Of a DNA stretch of 64,000 nucleotides, positions 42,608 to 50,578 are shown one piece after another (position 1 is the stretch's first letter; every line of letters begins with the position of its first letter). The DNA comes from Bog-473 sp036268485. Lineage in GTDB: Bacteria; Actinomycetota; Acidimicrobiia; Acidimicrobiales; RAAP-2. The translations under genes were made by a program, and so were the position numbers. Location: contig DATAUC010000009.1 in the NCBI GenBank assembly GCA_036268485.1, forward strand, positions 1 through 64,000, in the 5' to 3' direction. The notes under the pieces are model-generated. The model saw only the letters and a list, made by a program, of their open reading frames with translations. It was not told the DNA's origin and did no database searches.

Positions 42608-43404
42608 TGGATCTCGAAATCGAGGGAAGGGTCGCTCTGGTCGTCGGCGGCAGCAAGGGGATCGGTCTGGACGTTTCACGCCTATTGGCCAACGAGGGTT
42701 GCCGAGTGGCGATCGTGGCCCGCACGCCCAAGTACATCGAACGGGCCGTCGCCGGCCTTCAAGCCGAAGGAGGCGAGGTCGCCGGTTTCCCGGCCGATAT
42801 GACTTCACCGGAAGACATCGCTCGCGTGGTGACGGAGGTGACCACACTGTTTGGTCCGCCGCTCATTGTGGTGAGTCAAGCGGACTTCCACGTTCGAGGG
42901 TACTTCGCCGAGATCACCAATGGCGACGACTACATCGATTCGTACCGTGCCTACACGCTCAGTCAGGTCCACCTGCTGCATGCGGTGTTGCCAGCGATGC
43001 AGGAAGCTGGCTGGGGCCGCTTCGTGCACATCGGTTCGGCCACAGCAAAGGAGCCGCAGTTCAACCCTCCGCATACCGTGGCCAACGCCACGAGACCCTC
43101 GACGGTAGGTCTCCTCAAGAGCGTCGCTGACGAGTACGCCCGATTCGGGATCACCATCAATACCATCGCACCGGGTTGGATCGGTACGAGAACGACGGAG
43201 CGGTACCTGGCCGACCATGAAGGCCTGGTCGATGCGGACAAGCGGTGCCAGTGGATGATCGACACGGCCGGAGTCCCGGCTGGGCGCTTAGGGAGCCCAG
43301 CCGAGATCGCTTCGACCATCGTCTATCTCTGCTCGCAACCGGCGGGATATGTGAACGGTCACTACATCGCCGTCGACGGTGGCCACCACCGTTCGGCCTT
43401 CTGA
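42607..43404 (+). CDS. SDR-family oxidoreductase lacking the Tyr-Lys catalytic pair
   Basis: A 265-residue SDR with the cofactor motif GGSKGIGLDVSRLL. The catalytic YxxxK is absent: aligned on the following G-L-x-K helix, the sequence is VANATRPSTVGLLKS, so Tyr becomes Ala and the motif Lys becomes Arg. The rest (IAPGWIGT, AEIASTIVYLCS, GHYIAVDGG) is intact. SDR paralogues with an N-x-x-R motif at this site exist and are poorly characterised. It may bind an acyl-CoA or CoA-like ligand or use an alternative acid. Co-translated with livF. Confidence 0.85.
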   Translation: MDLEIEGRVALVVGGSKGIGLDVSRLLANEGCRVAIVARTPKYIERAVAGLQAEGGEVAGFPADMTSPEDIARVVTEVTTLFGPPLIVVSQADFHVRGYFAEITNGDDYIDSYRAYTLSQVHLLHAVLPAMQEAGWGRFVHIGSATAKEPQFNPPHTVANATRPSTVGLLKSVADEYARFGITINTIAPGWIGTRTTERYLADHEGLVDADKRCQWMIDTAGVPAGRLGSPAEIASTIVYLCSQPAGYVNGHYIAVDGGHHRSAF

Positions 43405-43441
43405 CAACCAGCCCGTTATTGGGTGGGCGAGGGAAGGGGAG

Positions 43442-44944
43442 ATGATCACAACGGTCACGCCCACGGGACCACCCTCGAAGTGGTCGGGAATGCTCTCGAG
43501 GCTGTGTGGATCGTCGCAACCTGCCGTGATCTCCGCTCAAGGCATCTGGTCGGGCGACGAGTTGATGCGGCGGGCTGCCGGCTGCGCCGATTGGCTCGAC
43601 ACCATCCTCCATGACGGGGGTTCGGCCGTCCCGGCCCTGCTCACTTCCAATCCTTCGGCATTGGCGCTGGTGATCGCCGGTTCTGGATCGCGGCATCCCA
43701 TTGCCCCGCTTGGCCCGCGCCTGACCGCTCGCGAGCTGACGGCCTGCATTGAACCGCTCGAGTGCCCCGTCCTGGTCACCGAGCCCGAATTTGTCGACGT
43801 GGCCTCCGAGGTCGCGGCCAGGACTGGTCGTCGATTGGAGATCCTTGCCGGACCGACCAGTTCGCAGCGTTCCCTCGACCTCGACCCACCCAACGAGTCG
43901 GCAGCATTTGTGCTGCATACCTCGGGCACCACCGGGATGCCCAAGGCGGTTGCCTACCGCCAGGACCGTCTGGCCCATCGGGTCGGCGTCAATGCTGCTG
44001 TCCTGTCCCTCGGGCCCGAGAGCGTCTACGCGTCCGCTTCGCCCTTCCATCACATTGCCGGATTGGGCAATCAGGCCGTGGCCCTGGCCGTGGGAGCTGC
44101 GGTGGTGACGATGCCCCGCTTCTCGATTGACGAGTGGTCTCGCATGGCCGCGGCCGCCCCTACCCATGTACTCCTGGTTCCCACGGTGATCGAGATGTTG
44201 CTCGATGCCGGAGTGCTCGGTGAGGTTCCGTCCCTTCGCGTGCTGCAATATGGTGCATCCCCGATTCAGCCCGCCACATTGCGGCGAGCGGTGCAGGCGT
44301 TGCCCGCCGCTCAGCCCGTGCAGATGTTCGGCCAGACCGAGGGCAGCCCGATTACCTGCTTGACCTCCGCCGATCATGCTCTGGCCCTGAGCGGTGACGT
44401 CGAGCTCCTCGGTTCTGTCGGGCGAGCCGCACCGGGCGTAGAAGTACGCATTGACCAGCCCGACGAGGCGGGCATCGGTGAGGTCTTTGCTCGAGCGCCC
44501 CACTTCTTCGGGACCGGTGCCGACGGATGGCTCAGGACCGGTGACCTCGGGTACCTGGATCGGAGGCATTACCTCTTTCTGGCCGGTCGCAGCGCCGACA
44601 TGATCATCCGCGGCGGGGAGAACGTGTACCCCATCGAGGTCGAGGAGGTGCTCAGGCAGAGCCCCGCCGTTGACGACGCTGCCGTCGTGGGGGTGCCCGA
44701 CGTCAAGTGGGGCGAGGTCGTACAGGCCTTCATCGTGCCCAACAGCGAGGGCATAGGGCTCTCCGAAGCTGAATTGCGCCGCTTCGCTCGGGAGCGCCTG
44801 GCGGGGTTCAAAGTCCCCAGCCTCTGGACGTTTCTGGATGAGATCCCCCGGAACTCGTCGGGAAAAGTCATGCGCCGGTCATTACGCACCCACCTGGCCA
44901 GTACGGACCAGAGTCAGCCTGACCGGACCTTTCCCGGTCCGTGA
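43442..44944 (+). CDS. Acyl-CoA synthetase (AMP-binding, class I adenylate-forming)
   Basis: A 500-residue fatty-acyl-CoA-synthetase-like protein. Motifs in order: HTSGTTGMPKAV (P-loop-like A3), QYGASPIQP, MFGQTEGSP (A5), GWLRTGDLGYLD (A7), GGENVYPIEVEEVL and C-terminal RNSSGKVMR with the catalytic lysine. It would activate the acid delivered by the ABC importer just upstream. GGAAGG-GGAG directly precedes ATG 43442; the longer frame to 43379 overlaps the SDR. Confidence 0.88.
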   Translation: MITTVTPTGPPSKWSGMLSRLCGSSQPAVISAQGIWSGDELMRRAAGCADWLDTILHDGGSAVPALLTSNPSALALVIAGSGSRHPIAPLGPRLTARELTACIEPLECPVLVTEPEFVDVASEVAARTGRRLEILAGPTSSQRSLDLDPPNESAAFVLHTSGTTGMPKAVAYRQDRLAHRVGVNAAVLSLGPESVYASASPFHHIAGLGNQAVALAVGAAVVTMPRFSIDEWSRMAAAAPTHVLLVPTVIEMLLDAGVLGEVPSLRVLQYGASPIQPATLRRAVQALPAAQPVQMFGQTEGSPITCLTSADHALALSGDVELLGSVGRAAPGVEVRIDQPDEAGIGEVFARAPHFFGTGADGWLRTGDLGYLDRRHYLFLAGRSADMIIRGGENVYPIEVEEVLRQSPAVDDAAVVGVPDVKWGEVVQAFIVPNSEGIGLSEAELRRFARERLAGFKVPSLWTFLDEIPRNSSGKVMRRSLRTHLASTDQSQPDRTFPGP

Positions 44945-44963
44945 ACGCGCTTTCCTGAAAGCA

Positions 44964-44985
44964 ATACGGTATGTAACACTATAAG
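44964..44985 (+). promoter_or_regulatory. Operator-like ATACGGTAT with TATAAG -10
   Basis: The palindrome ATAC-G-GTAT (44964-44972) is followed 8 bases after its GTA by TATAAG (44980-44985). Compared with the 30396 site, CGGTA-N8-TATAAGG is exactly shared. It precedes the leader ORF at 45020. Confidence 0.6.
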
Positions 44986-45019
44986 GAAGCCGATAGCCGG
45001 CAGCAGGGAGGGGATCCTC

Positions 45020-45088
45020 GTGGCCAGGACAGCGCGTCACGTCGGACTCATCGATGGTGAAGCGGTTCGATGGGGTTCGGTGAGATGA
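45020..45088 (+). CDS. 22-residue leader ORF overlapping the acyl-CoA synthetase start
   Basis: GTG 45020 has GGAGG eight bases upstream and opens a frame reading (M)ARTARHVGLIDGEAVRWGS and three more residues. Its TGA (45086-45088) overlaps the ATG of the synthetase at 45085. The synthetase has no proper ribosome-binding site of its own at 45085, so coupled translation is plausible. Confidence 0.5.
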   Translation: MARTARHVGLIDGEAVRWGSVR

Positions 45089-46707
45089 GCTCGGTGTCCT
45101 CATCGGCCACGCCGGCCACCTATCCCGCCCCAACGGTGACAGCCAATTGGTTCCTGCGCCGAGTCCGGCTCACCCCGGATCGACCGGCCATGACCTTCGA
45201 AGGAACCACGTGGACCTACGAGCGGATGTGGTCAGAGGTCGACGAGGCAACCGACGTCCTCCGTGGAGCCGGGATCGGGCCCGGAGACCGCGTGGCCTAC
45301 GTAGGCATGAACGACGGCTTGATCTTCGTCATGCTGCTGGCCGCCAACCGATTGGGTGCGGCACTTGTCCCCTTCAATTTCCGGCTGACGGCCACGGAGC
45401 TGGCCCAGCTCCTCGACGACGCTCGTCCTTCCGTCGTGGTAGCCGACACCATTCGACAATCAGTCCTGAGCCCGACTCTCGGCGGCCTGGTTCTGCCGCC
45501 AACCTGTCTGGCCAGCGAGCCCGAGGGATCGTTCCCGTTCTGGCGAGATGCCAAGCGGGCCAGCGGATCACTGCCACCGGTGGGCGGATCAGATGTGGCC
45601 ACCATCATGTACACCTCGGGCACCAGCGGTCGGGCCAAGGGGGTGCTCATGACCCATGACAACCACTGGTGGGGAGCGCTGAACGGCGCCACCACGCTGG
45701 AGTACGGACGGGAAGAGGTGACATTGGTCATGGGCCCCATGTTCCACGTCGCCGGGTTCTGTTCCACCAACATCTGGACGTGGATGCGCGGCGGCCACGT
45801 GATCGCCCATCGCGAGTTCTCCCCCACGACCGTCCTACGCGACATCGAGGCCCACCGCGTGACCAGCTTGGGCACCGTCACCACCTTGCTGCAGCTACTG
45901 GCTCAGGACCCCGACTTCGAGACCGCCGACCTCTCGAGCCTTTCCATGATCTACTGCGGGGGCGTGGCCATGCCGGCAGAGGTGGTGGAGCGCTTCGCGG
46001 CCAAAGGGGTACCCATCCAAGGGGCGTACGGGTCCACCGAGTCGGTTCCGGTGATGACCATCCTGCCGGCCGAACACGCGTTGACCAAGCGGCTCTCGCC
46101 GGGGCGGCCGGCGATGTTCATCGAAGTGCGGATCGTCGACGGCAATGACCAGGAGATTACCCAGCCAGGAGCGCAGGGCGAGGTCTGGGTGCGTGGTCCG
46201 AGCGTCTCACCGGGTTACTGGTCCAATGAGGAAGCGACGAGGGTGTCTCGGAGCCCCGACGGTTGGTTCAAGACCGGTGACATGGCCGAATGGGACGAGG
46301 ATGGGTTCATCTACCTGGTGGGCCGAGCCAAGGATCTGATCAAAACGGGCGGTGAGACCGTCGCGCCCGACGAGGTCGAGGCCGTCCTGGCCTCGCACCC
46401 GTCGGTCCAGGAAGTGGCGGTGGTGGGCACACCCCATCCCCGCTGGGGTGAGACGCCGGTTGCCGTCGTCGTCCTGCAGCCCGGCGCCTCGCTCACCCTC
46501 GACCAGCTGCGTGATGCCGCCGGTGACCGACTGGCCCGGTTCAAGCTCCCCACCCAACTGGTCGTGGTCGACGTGCTTCCCCGCAATGCCGCCGGGAAGG
46601 TCCTGAAGTACGTGCTGCGCCAGCAGGTGGCCGCCGGGGCGAACGATCACTCGAGCGGGTCGGAGGATCGGAGCACCCCGACGTCTCAGGGGCAGGTGGC
46701 GAAGTGA
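45085..46707 (+). CDS. Acyl-CoA synthetase (AMP-binding)
   Basis: A 540-residue class I adenylate-forming enzyme. Conserved blocks are MYTSGTSGRAKGV (A3), MFHVAGFC, IYCGGVAMP, GAYGSTESVPVM (A5), GWFKTGDMAEWDEDG (A7), KTGGETVAPDEVEAVLA and LPRNAAGKVLK (A10). It makes an acyl-CoA from ATP, CoA and a carboxylic acid. A start at ATG 45070 is possible, but ATG 45085 overlaps the leader stop. It ends at a strong terminator and converges on the P450 at 46752. Confidence 0.88.
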   Translation: MSSVSSSATPATYPAPTVTANWFLRRVRLTPDRPAMTFEGTTWTYERMWSEVDEATDVLRGAGIGPGDRVAYVGMNDGLIFVMLLAANRLGAALVPFNFRLTATELAQLLDDARPSVVVADTIRQSVLSPTLGGLVLPPTCLASEPEGSFPFWRDAKRASGSLPPVGGSDVATIMYTSGTSGRAKGVLMTHDNHWWGALNGATTLEYGREEVTLVMGPMFHVAGFCSTNIWTWMRGGHVIAHREFSPTTVLRDIEAHRVTSLGTVTTLLQLLAQDPDFETADLSSLSMIYCGGVAMPAEVVERFAAKGVPIQGAYGSTESVPVMTILPAEHALTKRLSPGRPAMFIEVRIVDGNDQEITQPGAQGEVWVRGPSVSPGYWSNEEATRVSRSPDGWFKTGDMAEWDEDGFIYLVGRAKDLIKTGGETVAPDEVEAVLASHPSVQEVAVVGTPHPRWGETPVAVVVLQPGASLTLDQLRDAAGDRLARFKLPTQLVVVDVLPRNAAGKVLKYVLRQQVAAGANDHSSGSEDRSTPTSQGQVAK

Positions 46708-46711
46708 AACC

Positions 46712-46733
46712 GGGCCGAGACCGGTCTCGGCCC
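46712..46733. terminator. Bidirectional terminator
   Basis: GGGCCGAGA and TCTCGGCCC form a perfect 9-bp stem with a CCGG loop, 4 bases after the acyl-CoA synthetase stop and 18 bases before the stop of the minus-strand P450. The whole 22 bases are self-complementary. It suits termination from both sides. Confidence 0.75.
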
Positions 46734-46751
46734 CACTGATCGGATTTTCCC

Positions 46752-47915
46752 TTAGGCCGGAAAGACCAGGGGGAGGGAGCGCAGGTGCAAGGTGCCCGAG
46801 GGCCACACCACCTCCGGGTCGCTGCCCGGCTCGATCTGGTACTCGGGAATCAACGCGGTGAACTCCTCGACGACAAGACGGAGCTCCCGCCGAGCAAGAT
46901 GTGATCCCAGACAGCGGTGGATGCCGCCGCCAAAGGCCAGGTGCCCCCGGTCGGCCTGGTCCACGTCGATGCCATCCGGGCGCGTCAGGTTCCCGAGCTG
47001 GCGATTTGCAGTACCGAGGCACAGCATGACCGTTGAACCGGCGGGGATGAGCTCGCCGTCGACCTCGACGTCCTCGGTGGTCACCCGGGGGGTCAAGGGG
47101 GCGGGGAGCTCCAGACGCAGAACCTCTTCGATGACCGGGCCCATCATCGAGGGATCGGCCACCAGCTGCCGCTGCAATTGCGGGCTTCGAGCGAGATGCA
47201 GCATGACGAAACCGATGGCCGCCGTCACCGTGTCCAGTCCGGCCAAGGTGAACAGGAAGCACAGCCCCAGGACTTCGTCATTGGACCACGCCTCCTCGCC
47301 CTCCAGGGAGAGGACCCGGCTGAGGATGTCGTCGCCCGGGGAGGATCGCTTGGCGTCGACGTAGCCCTGCAGGTAGCCGAACAGGGCAATGGCCGCTTCG
47401 GTGACCTCGGGAGCCGGTTCAGCCGTGCTGTTGTTGTTGGAGTGGTCGATGATCATCTCCACCCAGGCGATGAACTGGTCTCGGTCCTCGACGGGCATCC
47501 CGAACAGAGTCAGGAAGACCTGCGTCGGGTACAGCCGAGCCAGGTCATCGACCACATCGCATCGGCCGGTGTCGGCAAAGGCACGGACGAGTGCACGGAC
47601 CTGGTCCCGGAGCAGGTCTTCCATGGTGTTGATGACCCTGGGGGCCAGCATGGGATCGAGAATCCGTCGGAACTTCCTGTGGTCGGGCGGGTCGACGGCC
47701 AGGGGGATGAGCGGGACCGGGCTACCGAGACCGTCGAAGGCCCGGGCCGAAGAAAATATCTCGGGGTGCTGGTGGGCGAACCGTACCGCTTCGGGGCTGG
47801 TGAACAGCCAGGTCCCATCGGCGGCCCGGATCACGCTCCCGCCCTCCCGAACGAACCGCCACCCCTCGGTACGGTCCTTGGCCATCGGTGCATCGTTCAG
47901 CTCGAATGTCGTCAT
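46752..47915 (-). CDS. Cytochrome P450
   Basis: A 387-residue P450. I-helix AGLDTVT, K-helix EEVLR and haem loop FGGGIHRCLGSHLARREL are all visible. It differs clearly from the other two P450s of this window (AGLDT rather than GGDET or GAGNET). ATG 47915 has GGAGG about five bases upstream. The palindrome TGACGATCTCGTCA lies 36 bases upstream, at the end of the preceding F420 gene, so it may have its own promoter. Confidence 0.9.
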   Translation of the reverse strand: MTTFELNDAPMAKDRTEGWRFVREGGSVIRAADGTWLFTSPEAVRFAHQHPEIFSSARAFDGLGSPVPLIPLAVDPPDHRKFRRILDPMLAPRVINTMEDLLRDQVRALVRAFADTGRCDVVDDLARLYPTQVFLTLFGMPVEDRDQFIAWVEMIIDHSNNNSTAEPAPEVTEAAIALFGYLQGYVDAKRSSPGDDILSRVLSLEGEEAWSNDEVLGLCFLFTLAGLDTVTAAIGFVMLHLARSPQLQRQLVADPSMMGPVIEEVLRLELPAPLTPRVTTEDVEVDGELIPAGSTVMLCLGTANRQLGNLTRPDGIDVDQADRGHLAFGGGIHRCLGSHLARRELRLVVEEFTALIPEYQIEPGSDPEVVWPSGTLHLRSLPLVFPA

Positions 47916-47945
47916 GCGCCCTCCCGAACCTCTCCCCCGGTACTT

Positions 47946-49037
47946 CTATCTGACGATCTCGTCACCAATGTGACCGCGGCGCTCGTCGGAGGCGAAGTGG
48001 CCGACGGCGGAGCCCAGCAGCTCCGGGGTCGTGCCATGCAGGACCAGCTCATCGGCGCCGGCGTCGAGGTACTCGGCCATGCGGGCAGCACACGTCGCTG
48101 CCGTGCCCATGGCCGCGCCGGTCTCGAGCCATTCTGGCGGCAACAGCTTGCTCACATCGGTCAGCTGATCACGAGTGAAGACATTGTCGGCTGCCCCCCG
48201 CAGCCCGGCGAGTTGCGGGGCGGCGCGCAGGCGATCCAGTGGACCGGTATCCCAGCCGTTCACGCCGGCCAACAGCTCCCCGAACGAAGGGATCTGGAAA
48301 TAGGTGACGGCCCGACCCCCCACCACCGCTGCCTCCTCCTCCGGGGCCAGGTCGGGGGCGGTGACCACGGTGGCGCACACCCGTACCGAGGACGGTTCGC
48401 GACCGGCCTCCTCCGCGGCCCGGCGGACGATCTCGGCCGAACGCCCAACGGCTTCGGCGGTCAGGAACGGGTGCAGGAGGACCCCATCGAATGCCTGGCC
48501 GGCCACGGCCAGGCTCTTCGGGCCGATCGCCGCCATGACAATGGGCGGTGGGGGTACCTCGGGCAGGTCGCCCAGCCTCAGGTGCGGGAAACGTCCGGCG
48601 GGGCCGTCGTAGGAGACCTTTTCGCCCCGGCACAGTCGACGGATGATGTCGGCCGTGTCGACCAGGATGGTGTTGGTCATGGCCGGAAGCCCAAAGGCCT
48701 TCCACAGAGGGCCCACCGATCGTCCCACCCCGAGTACGAATCGCCCGCCGGTCAGGGCCTGCAGGGTCAGGGCAGCCGAAGCCAGAGCCATGGGATGACG
48801 AACGCCGAAGTGGGTGATACCGGTGGCGATCCGGACCCGGGTGGTGGCCTGCCCCACTGCTCCGGCCAGCACCAAGGCGTCCTTGGTCCCGTACCGCTCG
48901 CCGATCCACACCGCGCCCAGACCGATGTCCTCCGCCGCCGCGGCCTGGGCAATGGCCGGGCGTGGGTCCGACACCCGCCCGGGCAGGATGTAGGCACCGA
49001 GTGGGGCCGAGCGGGCGAATGAGGCGTCGGGGTCCAC
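47946..49037 (-). CDS. F420-dependent luciferase-like oxidoreductase (TIGR03857 type)
   Basis: A 363-residue luciferase-like protein. LGAYILPGRVSDPRPAI opens the barrel, followed by GLGAVWIGERYGTKDALVLA, ITHFGVRHPMALAS, GGRFVLGVGRSVGPLW and VMAAIGPKSLAVAG. These are typical of F420-dependent members found beside steroid and fatty-acid genes. The start is GTG 49037, with no Shine-Dalgarno sequence and only about 10 bases after a palindromic operator, so it may be leaderless. Confidence 0.85.
   Translation of the reverse strand: MDPDASFARSAPLGAYILPGRVSDPRPAIAQAAAAEDIGLGAVWIGERYGTKDALVLAGAVGQATTRVRIATGITHFGVRHPMALASAALTLQALTGGRFVLGVGRSVGPLWKAFGLPAMTNTILVDTADIIRRLCRGEKVSYDGPAGRFPHLRLGDLPEVPPPPIVMAAIGPKSLAVAGQAFDGVLLHPFLTAEAVGRSAEIVRRAAEEAGREPSSVRVCATVVTAPDLAPEEEAAVVGGRAVTYFQIPSFGELLAGVNGWDTGPLDRLRAAPQLAGLRGAADNVFTRDQLTDVSKLLPPEWLETGAAMGTAATCAARMAEYLDAGADELVLHGTTPELLGSAVGHFASDERRGHIGDEIVR
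47951..47964. promoter_or_regulatory. Palindromic operator TGACG-N4-CGTCA before the P450
   Basis: TGACGATCTCGTCA is a perfect palindrome with an N4 core, 36 bases before the P450 ATG and inside the last codons of the F420 gene. In the direction of the P450 it is followed by GATAGAAG, similar to the sequences that follow the 49048 and 52835 sites. Confidence 0.6.
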
Positions 49038-49047
49038 GAGACTATTC

Positions 49048-49061
49048 TGACACCATTGTCA
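49048..49061. promoter_or_regulatory. Palindromic operator TGACA-N4-TGTCA before the F420 gene
   Basis: TGACACCATTGTCA, extended to a 6-bp arm (CTGACA/TGTCAG), starts 11 bases before GTG 49037 and overlaps the stop of the acyl-CoA synthetase. On the minus strand it is followed by GAATAG, a possible -10. Confidence 0.6.
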
Positions 49062-50576
49062 GCTCTGAACTTCGATCCGAAGACGGAGGGCCCGTTTGTC
49101 CACCTTCATCATCCCGGTCAAGGGAAGCTCATCGACCAGCACCATTCGATCAGGGGCCTTGTAGTCAGCCAGGCGCTCACGGATCCACGCCTGCAGCTCC
49201 TCGATGGCCGGGGTCTTCTCGCCGTCGGCCGGAACGATAAAGGCAACGCCGATCTCTCCGATCACCGGAGCAGGTGCCCCAATGACCGCGGCCTGTCCGA
49301 CGCCCGGGTGTTCGCTCAATGCGTTCTCAACCTCCAGTGGATAGACGTTGTACCCACCTCGGATGTAGAGATCGGTGACCCGGCCCACTAGCACCAGGTT
49401 GCCATCGGCGTCGATGAACCCGAGATCGCTGCTGGTCAACCAGCTGTCCGGTCCGAGTGCAGTGGCCGTCTGCTCCGCATCGTTCCAGTATCCCCGCATG
49501 ACACAGGGCCCCTTGACGCGAATCCTCCCGACCTCCCCTCGGCCGACCTCGCCGTTGTCCTCGGCCACCAGCGAAAGCTCTACCCCTGCTTGCGGCCGCC
49601 CAACGGTGCGATAGAGCACCTGGGGAGGATCGGCCGGATCGGTGCCGGTGATGCTGGGCGATTCCGTCATGGCATAGCGGACGATCATGGGACAGCTCAA
49701 GCGGCTGGTCACCTGCTCGATGAGCTCCGGCGGAGCGGGAGCGGTGGCGGCCAGGCAAAGCCGAAGATGGGAGAAGTCATCACCAGCAAGGTCGGGGAGC
49801 TCGAGCAATTTTGCCCACTGGGTGGGCACACCTCCGGCCACGGTGATTCGCTCGCCAACCATGAGGTCGCGCATCGAGGCCGCCGACCACGGTGTCGGGC
49901 TGATGACGATGGTGGAACCCCAGGCCAGCTGGTCCCAGAGCTTGGCCATGTAGCCGGCGTGGGGGAACGGCGTACTGCTGAGCCGGCGGTCATAGGGCGC
50001 GCTCATCACGCCAGCGGTGAGGACAGCGGCGGCCAGGTTCCGGTGATCGAACCATGCGCCCTTGGGCTCGCCGGTGGTGCCGCTGGTCCAGATGACGGTC
50101 ACCGCATCGGTTGCTTCCCGGGCCGGACGGTCGGTGCCGAGACCGGGGCCGATGTAGGCCTGTTCGAGATCCCTCCGTTCGAGCACCGGGACCGGGCCCA
50201 TGGCGCCTGGGTCACCGAGCGAGCCGTCCTGGACGACCAGGGCCGGCTGGGTGCGGGCCAGGATGGAACCGACCTCGCGGGGTCCGAGCCGGGTGCTGAT
50301 CCCGGTGGCCACGCCGCCGGCCAGGGCAATGGCGGCGTAGGAAATGGCGTAGTCGATCGACGAGCGCAGGTACAGGGCCACCACATCGCCGGGCCGCACT
50401 CCGCGATCGACCAGAGTGGCGGCCAGTCCGTCGGCGGCCCGTCGCCAGGCCGAGAATGTCAGCCGCTCTGGGCCGTCCACATAGGCCTCGCGTGCACCGT
50501 GTTGTACGGCCGCGGCATCCAACACCTCATCCACCGTGCCAAACATCCCTCTCAGCGGTGGGGTGGTGGTGGCCAC
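49059..50576 (-). CDS. Acyl-CoA synthetase (AMP-binding)
   Basis: A 505-residue adenylate-forming enzyme: VIWTSGTTGEPKGAWFDH (A3), CLAATAPAPPELI, RYAMTESPSITGTDP (A5), SWLTSSDLGFIDADGN (A7), IRGGYNVYPLEVENAL and, near the end, LPLTGMMKVDKRAL, which keeps the catalytic lysine. The GTG start at 50576 is 2 bases after the stop of the dehydrogenase upstream, so it is expressed in the operon starting at 52799. Weak ribosome-binding site. Confidence 0.86.
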   Translation of the reverse strand: MATTTPPLRGMFGTVDEVLDAAAVQHGAREAYVDGPERLTFSAWRRAADGLAATLVDRGVRPGDVVALYLRSSIDYAISYAAIALAGGVATGISTRLGPREVGSILARTQPALVVQDGSLGDPGAMGPVPVLERRDLEQAYIGPGLGTDRPAREATDAVTVIWTSGTTGEPKGAWFDHRNLAAAVLTAGVMSAPYDRRLSSTPFPHAGYMAKLWDQLAWGSTIVISPTPWSAASMRDLMVGERITVAGGVPTQWAKLLELPDLAGDDFSHLRLCLAATAPAPPELIEQVTSRLSCPMIVRYAMTESPSITGTDPADPPQVLYRTVGRPQAGVELSLVAEDNGEVGRGEVGRIRVKGPCVMRGYWNDAEQTATALGPDSWLTSSDLGFIDADGNLVLVGRVTDLYIRGGYNVYPLEVENALSEHPGVGQAAVIGAPAPVIGEIGVAFIVPADGEKTPAIEELQAWIRERLADYKAPDRMVLVDELPLTGMMKVDKRALRLRIEVQS

Positions 50577-50578
50577 CG

